Assembly: GCA_013399305.1 (NCBI GenBank) | Contig: VXAI01000068.1 | Span: 2,249,675 to 2,313,674, forward strand | Direction: 5' to 3' | DNA: 64,000 nucleotides | From: Rostratula benghalensis | Lineage: Eukaryota > Chordata > Aves > Charadriiformes > Rostratulidae | Shown here: positions 37,801 through 49,800 of the stretch, piece after piece | Position numbering within the stretch: the first letter of the stretch is position 1 | Layout of the letters: every line of letters starts with the position of its first letter | Translations under genes and position numbers: made by a program | Notes under the pieces: generated by a model | Seen by the model: only the letters and a program-made list of their open reading frames with translations | What the model was told of the DNA's origin: nothing | Databases searched by the model: none

Positions 37801-40800
37801 CCTGGTCTATTGTGTAAACCAGCCCTCTGCTTTTGTTTATCCCAATGCAAAAACCTCAGCATGTAATTTTTAAACACAGCAATGAATATTTACTCTTCTA
37901 TTATTGGAGCTGAAGAGATAAAACCAAGAAATGTGAGATGCTGGAGCATGGGAATTCTACAGAGATAAGTTAAGCAAACCTCTCTAACATTTAGAAGGAG
38001 GTAACAGTCATAATTCTAATAAGGGAACTGCAATATCCACACAATGTTTCCTGTCTATCCCTAATACATATTTAATGGAAAATATTCCCATAAATATCAG
38101 AATAAAATTTTAAAGATATGCGACCCAACACGAAATTGTGAAGATCAGTGGTACTACTTACCTGTAGCAGTGCCACTGTGCTATGGGCTTAACACACAGA
38201 ATTTTAATGTAGCAGATCTGTTTCCATACAATTGACTTGTAGACATAGCTGAACAGTCAAACTGGGAATGTATTTAGAACAGCATTTTGCTATGATTTTT
38301 CTTCTCAGACTTTTTATTTCTTTGATGCTCTCAAGGCCACCATGTAGGGAACATATTAATTTAAATTCACTACTGAACTTTCTAGGTCAATGAGTCCCAT
38401 GCCACATTTAAAAGAAAGTGGGACAAGACCACAAATATACCTTTCACTTTTTTTTTTTTTTTTTTTTTTTCATGAGAAAATACCAATTGATGTCTACCTT
38501 TTGTAGAATTGGAACATATGTTCAAATTGTTCCATATGTCTGCCTGCTAACCATGGACTCGTGCTGTCTTAATGCTCTCTCTCAGTTTCCAGTTCCTCCT
38601 ATAAGGTCCCCAGAAGAAATTGTGTTGGCTCCATTCTGTCTCACTGGGTGTACTGGGAGTGGAGCTTTGCCAGGACACCCACCCTGCTGGCTCTTCTGAC
38701 ACCTGGACTACATTTTTGTCTTTTGTTTTTCATGGCAGAACAGTTTCCCATTTACTTCAGTCATGTAATTTACAGGAGGATGCATTTATTTGTTAAACAT
38801 TTTGTAACATTTGAATTAGAAAATATGCTAGTAGGAACCTACCCAGTAGCTGAACATAACAGGGACTGTGGAAAGGACTTGGACTGTGACTCCTAAGTAA
38901 GAAAAAGCAGTTATTAGTCTTGCCTCTTTTTTTGGTAAAATTGTAAAAATTAAGATTTTGGTTTGAAAGTTAGAAAAAGTAAAAAGCTGTAATGGTAAGA
39001 AAGACTGATCTAACGGTGATATGGATGGAATCTTCTTTTTTGCTAACTGACGATTATGGTAATACATCTTGTAGTGTTTCAGTTTACTAGAATTGGAATG
39101 TTTTTTGCTAAGTAGAAAGAAAAATAACACTTTCATACTCACACTAGATTACTTTGTGAAATGAAGTATTTGGATTTTAGAAGTACTTGGTATGCACGTC
39201 TACAAATAATTAAAATACCAATTTAATGTTACTCTCACATAAATGAATGTGACATTAAACCAAACAAATACAGTATCTTAAGTTTACTTTGGGCTCATGT
39301 TTTTCATATATATTAGATAATTAAATATGTAAATTAGCACAAAGATAAACAATGTTATGGCAACAATTGTTGTTAAACAATGTGTTTCCCAAAGCCCCCT
39401 GTGTTAGGTTTCATTTACCCTATGGCTGGACTGCTGAGGCTGTAAATATAAGAAATCCTGTCTGTTTTTAGAAATAACTTTGATGTCAGCAAGAAAGAGA
39501 ATGAAGTCTCTGTGGTTTCGCTTCTCTTCACAGGCAACTCCATCCTGTAAGTCTGTGTGTGACAGGCTACAGGAATGAACACAACAAACCTAGTGTACCA
39601 ACAACAGAAGAAACAATAAACAATAATTAGGACTTCACTAAATAGTTACATGCAAAACGCACTTTTTAAAAAAATTTAGATCTGATTGTAGTATTTATGT
39701 ACATATTGGTCATGCTTTAGAAAATGTATCTTTTTTGTTAGTAATGACACCTGTAATGCAAAAGACAGCATAAAAACTCTAAGAGATTTTTTTTTCTATG
39801 TCAATGATCTTTCCAAAACGCTCTAAAGTTTAACAAAATTACGTATTCTCCTTCTCACTGTCTTAAGTAGGAATCACAGAGGGGAGGCTGACTTTCTTGT
39901 ACAAGATTTGGTCAATGTTACATGCAGCAGCATCAAGGATTAGGTCCACAATGTTATGTACATACCCAGCTACAGCCTAAGCCCTACTATCCACCAATGT
40001 GCTACAGGACACTTCATTAGTTTGTCTGAGAACATTCTCCGTGTTTTACACAATAAGCATTGCATCTGGTTTCAACCTATTTTCTCACTTCTGAGAAAAT
40101 TTATCATGAACCTTAGGGGAAGATTTCCAAGCTGAACATTCCTAGACACTAACTTAGGAAGAAGAATAATCAGCACAGAAAACTCTCTACTTTGTACCCT
40201 CTTCAGAGGGTTTTACAAAGGAGAAAATAGTAAGAAAAAGCAGTTAGGATTAACTGAAACATTTTCTCCAACAAAATTGTATTGATTTGTGTCACAGAAC
40301 TGTGATGTTAATTATCTTTACAGCTGGTTGGTTTTACTGAATTATGTTGATAGCTTGTTTTACTGAGTGTATCAAGACACAGGCTTGTTATATCAAATAG
40401 ACATAGGACATATGACTATGAGAAATAGTTTATCCTCTTTGGAACATTGGCTACCATTTCTTATTACTGGCAAGATTTTCTTGGGCATTGTACAAAGAAA
40501 GCCTTTTAGCAACCAAGGTGGAAATTATCTCTCTGAGTTAATAATTTTCTTCATAGTATGGGTCTGTGTTTTAGATCTGTGCTAAACACAGCGTTGGTAA
40601 CACAGGGATGTTTTTGTTATTGCTGAGCAGGGTTTACATAAGTCAAGGCCTTTTCTGCTCCTTGCACCATCCTGGCAGCAAGCAGCCTTGGTGAGAGGGG
40701 ACACAGTCAGGACAGCTGACCCCAACTGATACTGAGTTTATAAAGCTGTGGGGAGAAGGAGGGGGAGACACGCACATTTGGAATTATGATGACTTGTTTT

Positions 40801-43800
40801 TCCAAGCAACCTGTACGTGTGATGGATCCCTGCTTTCTTGGAGAGAGCTGAACACCTGCCTGCTGATGGGAAGTTGTGGATGAATTCCTTGTTTTGCTTT
40901 GCTCGCATCCCAGTCGCCGGGATGGGGAGCAAGAGAGCAGCCGTGTGGCCCTCAGCTCCCCTGGGACTAAACCACGACATATCTTACAGTGGCTGTTACC
41001 AGTTTTGTTCAGCTGGGAGACTCCTTGCATCTTTGTTCTAAAATTATGCCATATTTGGAGGTTAAATTCTTGGGTGCAATCTATCACAGCCTGTGTTACA
41101 GAAAATGGTCTTTCAACCAGTAGCTACAGCTTTGTAAACTGAAGAAGAGTAAATGTGGCCCATAGTCTTTATCATTAGAAGACCAGTAAGAATGAAAAAC
41201 ACCAAGACTTTTTTTTTTTTTACACTTAATCGGCTGATGCCTGTATCTCTGGAGTGCTGTAATAAAAGGGGACGTTTTTATGGCACAAGTCACCAGATGG
41301 TGCTGTAACACACAGTTTTAGATTTTCTTTTTTTCCTTTTTACCACATGAACACTCTTTAGTTTGAGAAACGTCGTGGTGTTGGTTTTATGATACATTTT
41401 CTTTTCTGGAGAGCTGCTGCAAAAAATTTGAAATAATTGTTCCTGTGTCTTCCCTTTGTCTACATAAAATAGATGGAGTTGTTTTATAGAAACCTGTCAT
41501 TAGTGTTGGGGGAAATACCTGAAAAAGAAAGATGCCCCAAGGCTATTTATCATCCACACTGTGGTTGAACAACGTGGAAATCCTCCAAATCCCTGAGCTA
41601 ACTCAGGCAATGGTTACGGTCCAGTCAAGGCAGCATATTTCAGAGAGGTGGCAAAGACATTCCAGTATTCATTAATGTCATTAATAGTCCAGTGGCTGGA
41701 GTTTGAAATACTGCTCCTCCAGGGTAAAAATGATGTAGCTGAAAATTATCTAAGTTGTGTCTACATAAATTGCCTTCCAGCTCTTGAGTTCCTAAATTGG
41801 CCTGTGTTACATGTTACAGTAAACCTCCATACGGAGAATGACCCAAAGTACCTCCTGACATACTGAAGAAAAAATAATCATTATTAATATAGTATTTCTC
41901 TCACAAAAGTAATTTGGAATTACAGTGTTAATAAGAACTAACAAAAATGATTGATCAGACTAAAAGTTTCTTATTCCATTCTCAGTCTTCCATCTTGCAT
42001 ACGTTTCTTAGTGGCATGTAAGCAACTTGTTGGAAGATAAATTTGCAAATTTGGCATCTGATTAATGTAATTCAGAAAAACACTTTTCCAAGCAAGTAAT
42101 TGTACCACTTATTCTGGCTTTGAGTCCTCTATCAAAAATAGACTGAAGATGCAACATCTAAACAGGAAAAAATATTAGAAAAGGAAACAAACATTTTAAA
42201 AATCCTGTGAGTAAACAGGATCTTTTTAACATTTGGAACAAAAATGGACGGGCTTCCTCTTTTAAGTAAACCACTTTTATACCTGGAATGCATGCAAACC
42301 TTTTCAGGGTCACGGTCAGTCATCCTTCCTTACCTCACATGTGTTAACGTCCTGTATTAACAACCCCAGCAAAATCAGTGAGTCCATGTGGGGAATAAAT
42401 TGCTCCTGAAAATGAGGTATGTTATGGGAACAGGTCCTCTTTGAGTCTGAATATAAAGCATATTCATTTTCACTGTCTTCCAACAAATTCAAAGTAATGA
42501 ATCAGTATGCTAAACCTTTTAGTTTTGACATTGTTACTGAGCACTTTCAGATGAACGTTGCTGTTATTCTAAATAAGACACAATAATTTCAGTCCCTTTA
42601 TGGAGGTACCTGACAGATCCATCTCTTTAATCCGTACTTCTGGATCCCAGCAGTTCTCTTGAATAACTCTAAAAACCTTTCCATCCTTCATCATCTTTGC
42701 CTGTCCCTGTGAAATGACATTTTCATATATTATAAATGTGACAAAGTAGTACATGCTAATTTACAGTCGCTTGAGTATATTGCGCTCCCTACAGAAATTC
42801 AGTGAACAGAATTTGGTTCTTTTATTTTTACTCACTAGATATTTTTAATCAAAGATTATTTTAAAGCAGTAATTAATGGAAGAGTCATTTATAGTCCAGG
42901 CTAAATTCTTCAAAATTAAAATTTCCCCTTTCTTTTGCAATGTCTACCACACTACATTTGTTTGGAAAAGACACCAGGTACCTTAACCCAAGTTTATCCT
43001 CAAACCAAATTTTGACCTCAAAACAATGCTCTAATTAAATCTGCACTAAATTTCCCCTTTGGGTATGTGTGTGTTCTTCTAAAATCAACAGCATCACAAT
43101 GATGTGCAACTCTGTTAATTTCAGTCCAGTTGTTTCCTATCACCAGTGATACTGAGACAAAAGGAATCCTATTATGTTGTCTTCAGATTACATTGTCTCC
43201 TTGGGGAAAAAAAAAAAAAGAATTATTGAAGAAAATTACTGAAGAATTTGTATTTGGGAAAAAAACCCCACCAAACAAAACCTAAATGCAGCATAAAACC
43301 ATGACCTTGAATTAATATCAAACCTTCCCCATATGCCACCAATCCCCAAACTCACAAAGTCAAAAATATCAGCAAGGTCATGAAATTTAACACTGTTCCT
43401 TTAACCTTTTTCAACTTGAATTTTGCTTGATTTGCCAATTTTCCGAAGAGGTTGAGAGGCAACAGCATCACCACAATAAGCAAAGTGAATTGTCTGTTAC
43501 AGTTTCACATATCCACATGCTTCTGTGGACTTGTAAAAAGACAAAACAGTCTTTCTGTTGGCTTACACTTGTGCAAGTTGACGAGACACAATTCAGCAAT
43601 ACTTGCAAGGCCCGAGGATTTCTCGGTGGCCTGAAGCTACTCTAGGGATAAATGGAAATGGAGGAAAGTCAGACGATCCACATGATGCTGTGTATTTGGG
43701 ATGGGTTAGTGCAGTCCTGCAGCAGCTGTATGGGACAGGGAACACACTGCATTTGCAGTTGAAAATTCAAAACCACGGGAGAAAACACAGCAGCTATTCC

Positions 43801-46800
43801 TGCACCCTCACTGTACACAGAAGCTAAGCGTAGGGCAGTCTTCTGAACCTTCTGGAAAAGAATTTCTCTCTCTCCAAAGGCCACTTCATTTTTCCTCATA
43901 AAATGTATTTATTTAGGATCCTGTCTAGTTTTCTGTTAAGTCAGAATATTCCCTATAAGTATGCTAAAACAGGAACAGCTAATAAAATGTCACTACTACT
44001 CACAGAGCTGGGTTTCTGTCCCCTCTTGAGAAGTCAGGCTGTTCTTAACCTTGAATTTGTTATTAACTTCATACATCATGCACAAATATACTGCCCTAAT
44101 GAATATTTTAAAGCTCTCTTCAACAAATCCAACTGTGCTGCCTTGGCAAACTGTCCAGTTACTTGTTAGCTATATCATAGGTTGTGAAAATCACTTGAAA
44201 TATTACAGTCAGTAATAACAACTACATAGCCCTGATCCCCTGGTAAAATACTTCAGGTTCTTGTAAAATTGATTTTCCAACCTGACAGAAAGGTTTACCC
44301 CAGCCATACATTCCAATACATTAAAAAAATATCAGTGCATTGCTGCAGATTGCCTAATAAACAGACAAATATTCAGGGTGCGAGTAGAGAAAAAGACAGA
44401 GTAGAGTTGAGCATTGCATCCCCTACAAATAGATCACGTAGCCTTTACTGGATTACCACTGGGAGAATTTCTGTGAACACAGGCGACTTTAAATTCTTTC
44501 CTCAGACAAGCAAAGGCATAGCAGCCGACCTGCTCACATGTATTTTCTATTTTCTTCCACTAAAACTGAAAACAACGTTAGATAGATTGTAATTTTACTA
44601 GCACCTTTGACAGTGCTCATACCTAAATGCCGAGAGAAATAGGAGAAATAGTTGTTCTCTGAATGCTGCAACAGAGTTTGCAACACAGGAAACGTTTCCA
44701 AGAAGCCAAGTGCTGTTCCCACTGAAGAATCAGTTGGGTGTTTTGCTGTTTTCCTTTGCATTGACTGACTCTGTCAACAGGCTACAGGCCAAGGCTAAGG
44801 ACCCATCATTGTATGTTGGCAACAACAAATTTGATTATGCAGGAAAGCAAAACATGAGCATTTGAATAGAGTCATGCTCGTGGACGTAAGGATAGAAAGA
44901 TCCAGCCCAGCAACACGGTGACTGGAAAATGAGTCACGGTGCTACAGTCTCTAGCCACTGCCACCATCCTGCACCTGATTCTTTTAAAATGAGAAATTAC
45001 TCAGACCCCTCAAGTGGGAAACAATTCTCAGAGGTTTTTTTTGCAGTATTAAGAATGAAACGAGGATCAGAATTTTTTTTTTTTTATTTCACACTCCAAA
45101 GCAACAGATGCAGTGCTGAAAATCTCATGAAAGACAAGATTATTTGCAAAGTTAACAAAATTTTTAAGGGCACAGCTGAGCAGTTATATTGTTCTATTCT
45201 ATTCTATTCTATTCTATTCTATTCTATTCTATTCTATTCTATTCTATTCTATTCTATTCTATTCTATTCTATTCCATCCCAAACATTATCTAATATTTAA
45301 GGCTTTAATTAGTTTTTGTGGAAATTAAGAGAGAAGTATTAAAGAATTAAGTCCAGCAGGCTGATTGGGTTCAGTGAGCTCAATTTAAAATTATCCCATC
45401 ACTGAACTACTCAGCCACATCCCAAATGGCACTTCTTTAAAAATATATCTAGCTATTTTCCTCCAGTTAGACCCTGATGCTTCTCCACAGAATGATATGA
45501 AAAGCTTTTCCTTTTTTTTCTTTATCTCAAGAGTTAACTTTCCCAGCTCCATATATCTGAACAGTATTTTATTTTTTTGCCATGCACTTTTTTTCATGCA
45601 GCTTTTTCAGACAGATGTCAACTGGACAGAATTCTCTGCAGAGTGTAGAAGGCCATTACTCACTTGCCACAAAGTTCCTTGGCAAACTATTTTTAGCAAG
45701 GAGTTTTAGCATCAGACGTGTAACAAACAGTTAAGCTGCTAAAAATGTCTCCAACAACTCTCCCCTTCCTGCACCTACCACGTACCTCAGAAGCTGTGCC
45801 AACCACCCTCTGGTTCAGCAGGTGGCCTGTTCTCTCCTCCTATGCCTGCTTACACTCAGGTCTGGAATTTCAGCATAATATTTGTTTGCTCCTCATTCTT
45901 GGTCCCAAACTTCATATTCTGTGGTTCTTTATCATACTGTGCTGTTAGCCTTGTGTGTTACAGAATGACAACAGTGTATATATCATGAGGATACAATAAA
46001 TAGACACTGTGGTGTATACATTTTATCAGCTTTTTTTCAGTTACTATATATATAATCACAAAGAAGTAGGACAAAAAGCAACAAAGGGAGGAGTGAATGC
46101 CTAGTTTCACTGAAATTAACAGGAACTATATATTTAAATACCTTGGTTACCTGGAAGATGCAAGTCTTTCTTCTATAAAGGGAAAAGAAGTTGCATCTTG
46201 AATGAATTGGCCAAGTCACACACACACACACGCACCAAAAAAACCCCCAACCAAACAAAACAAAACAACCCAAAAACCCAATGAGAAAGATTGGGTACTA
46301 TTTTCTTTATAAGGTTAGAGAGAGAGAGAGGCACTGTCACGCTGAAGATACTAAATACTAAATCTTTCTATCAGTTTTCCCTCTAGCTCTCAGTATATAA
46401 TTTCTGTCTTGAGACCATGGCTGAATTTCAGAAGACTGAGACAGATTAACCCTTGTAAGAGAGAGTGCATGCAGCCTGCCAGTAACGTAGCTGGGTTTAG
46501 CCAGTTATTTGCACCTTTCATGTGCTTTAGGTGGGTTATGTGCTGACACTCTTTGTTGAGCTATTTATGCTCTTAACTTTGCATCTTTTGTCTTACTATA
46601 TCCAAATTGTTCTTTCTGCTCTTATCTACCTAATCTCTGTTGTCTTGGTATTTTTTCCTTAGTTACCTGGCCAATACCTTCCATTGCTTTTCTCCCTTCT
46701 GTACCTGCACAACTCTAAACATTCCTGTGGTAGCCACCTACAGAAGAAGTTTTTCAGCTTGGGATGAGTACATATGAAGTGAAGTGGAAAGTGACCTGAG

Positions 46801-49800
46801 ATCTTCTGAGACCTTTTTTTTATGCCATCTTTCTAATCTCCCTCCTTCCAGAGGCCAACGTCATCTGCAGTGACAGGTTCTCCAAAAGATTCCTAGGAGT
46901 CGGGGGCTGAGAGGTCACAGGAGGCTTCCTGTGACAGTGTTTGAGACAGACAGGGATATCTGACTGCCAAAGTTATTACGTGGTAACAGACGTAACATCT
47001 GAAAAGTAGCTGGTACAGTTCAGCTACACAGTAATGTACAAAGTGAATTGTTTTGCTTATCAGCCTTACTTCTCTTTGGTTCTCGTGCCCTCTGTCAAAA
47101 AAACCCTAATACTGGTAATTATTTAATGTTCTTATCAATAAAATGCAATATGTTGGTCTTGCTTTTAGAAGTTTCACATTGTTGTGTCACTGTGAATGTC
47201 ACTGAAATTACTCCCGATTTGCTCTGCCCTGAGTGAGATCAGAATCGAGCCTTTAAGGAACCAGTTCTGTCCCCATCAGAGTAAATTCATGTGTTGTGCT
47301 AACCTCAGTACCAGCAGGATGGATTCTGAATGCAGACAGGCTGTTAGCATAGACTCACAGCACCTGGAGACACGCTGCTCCAGTTGTCCTAATGTAGCTC
47401 AGAAGTGCCTTTGTAAACGTAGTAGAGTGGATGAGGAAAAAAAGGAGAAGTGAAGTGAAATCAGGCCCAGTTTGCCTTTTACTTGCCAATAAACCTCTGG
47501 CTCCTACTTTGCTACATAATGGTCCCCAAACATATGGACTGTTCTGTTATTTGTTCTCCTTGTCATGAAGTTACAGAAATTACTCTTTCCCTTTCACTCA
47601 GATGTGAAGTAATTTCCAGATGAGTTATTTTAAGTTCTATTAAAATACCAGTTCCTTTAGGTTTTGCTTCTCATACAGATGCCTGCATCTAACAGCAGCA
47701 ACAACAACAACAAAATCTACATGTAATCTGCTTTAGGTTGACCTATCTTAGTGAAAAGAAATCCTTAGAGCTACCCATTCCAGGTACTAATATGTGATGA
47801 TGATGGAAATTTGATATTGGTTTATAAAAAAGAATTTGAGTTTCACCTCTCAAGCAAAAAAATTACTGAGGTATGTAAGAACTGAGAGTGATATTACTTC
47901 ATGGAAGAGAGACCTCTAGAGAAATCTGTATCAAAGACATAGCAAATCTTATTGCCGATTTGCTTTTAAACAGATTTACTGAGTGAGTTTGTATTCTTGA
48001 TGACAACATGAAATCAGCTGAGAGCACCAAACAGCCCAAACCTTGCAGTGATGATCCAGCTGTACCCATCCACCATATCCGTATCTCTGTGAAAGAGAGA
48101 AGAAAAAGCCAGTGCTAGTCAGTGCTCCTGTAATAATAATAATAAAAAAAATATCAGTTCTTACAAGCCAGCAACAGCTTATTCAGAAGCAATGCTCATG
48201 CATATGCTCAGCTTTGTGCCTATGAGTAGCCCCATTGCCTTCAGCAGAAGTGCTGAAGTCTGATTGGACTTGGCCTAACGGTGTTTGTAGATCTGAACTT
48301 TCAGCTCAGTTCAACACCATTTTAAAGTCAGTCCTACAACTGATTTCCAACTGCCTAGAGTTGCTTACTATATTGACATTCTAACTGGAATGTTTTAACA
48401 CAGAAAAAATTAAATCAAGCATTTGACAATATGAAAATTGAGCTGACAATTTTCCAATCTGCGATCAGTTAATCATTAGCACAAAGATGTATCGATTCCA
48501 CTTTTCAGCTCCCATTATTCAGCAGCAGGACTGAAGGTCAGTCTCTTGTCTATTAATATTTAAACAGCCAAGAGAAGCTAAAAAGGAGAAGCTTAGACGC
48601 TCATTGATTCTTCCAGAGAGATGCAAAATTGTTTATGCCAAAACCCCCAAACCTACAAAAGATGCTGATTTCCTTTTATTTTCATAAATTATCAGATTAG
48701 AAATAAATGAAATCTTGAAATATAAGAGGCCAAAACACCACTCAGGATTCTGAATTTACTGTAAAGAAACATTTCAAAGGAAAGTGGGTAAAAGCAGGCA
48801 TTTCTTTCAGTGAAGTGTAAACAATTTCAATACAGTCCTGAATTTTCTCAGATAACAAATCATTACTGAATGCCACTGTGAGCTTTCCTACAGTAGGTGT
48901 GCAGAGCCAGGCCCCCTGACTTCAGCCAATCAGAGATGCTAATGACTCAGGCTGTGTGTGTTTTTTTTAGCTACCTATAGCTATGCATACTTTACTGACA
49001 TTCATAAATGTATAGGGCTTTATATACATATATATAAATTTAAGTTTGGAGAAAATTTAATGAGTGACATCTAATGAGAACTTTACATTTTTACTAGCTC
49101 TTTGCTAGTTGCAGTTGTAAGCTGTGCAGAAAATAAGTACCTTAAAGGTGCTCAAGGAGCATTTAGGCAATAGAGAAGCTCACTGGTGTGTTTTTCAAGT
49201 TATTTTCTTCTTTATTACCCTGATTTATTAGTTGGAAGTATTGACAGTTGCATATATATATAATTGCATTTATTTCTATGAATTTTTAAGCTTCATAAGG
49301 TTCCTAAGCTCTTCAATAAGTATCTTGACAATAGAATTTTTCTAGTCATAAGTTCAAGGTTCAGTATTTATGAGGCTGGAAAAAAGAAAAAAAAGGTTTA
49401 GCTCTATGTGTGCATGTTTGGATTGCCTGATTGGTTTTCTATGCATGAGATGTAGAGAACTATAGTAATGGCTTGACTTTTCAGAGGACTCTGACTTTTC
49501 AGAGGACTCTAGGGAATTCTGAGAGTTGTTTTCTATTCTAGACCCATTAATAAACCATTGAATCACTCAATCTTTGGAACAGAGGAAACAAAAACTAGCA
49601 GCTGGAAATTAACTTTAAAAAATTTGCCTCTTTATCAGTGTTTAAATAAACGCAACACAGGCCTACTGTATCTAACAATAATGAGTTCAGCCTTGACATA
49701 CATCCATGAACATCAAGGGATTCTTGGGTGATTTTATCTCCACAAATTTATTGCCCATTTAAAGTGTATACAGACAAAAACCCCCACCCTTTTAAAATAA

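Larger units (their letters stand above)
37514..42609 (-). other. ACMSD: ACMSD introns 4 and 3
   Basis: Outside exon 4 I see only AT-rich sequence. Intron 4 carries a T-tract of about 23 bases at 38448-38470. No further exon or transposon is identified. Confidence 0.65.
42707..48041 (-). other. ACMSD: ACMSD intron 2
   Basis: A 5.3-kb intron. It carries the (ATTCT)n array at 45192, short (CA)n and (GA)n tracts at 46217 and 46317, and a (CAA)n stretch near 47691-47714. I see no additional exon. Confidence 0.65.

Noticed and set aside
44929..45300. 123-residue frame with repeated LFYSI units
   Set aside because: The repeats are only the translation of the ATTCT microsatellite.
48225..48280. 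CCATTGCCTTCAGCAGAAG-type sequence as a mobile element
   Set aside because: It resembles a motif common in old amniote repeats, but too little remains to define an element.
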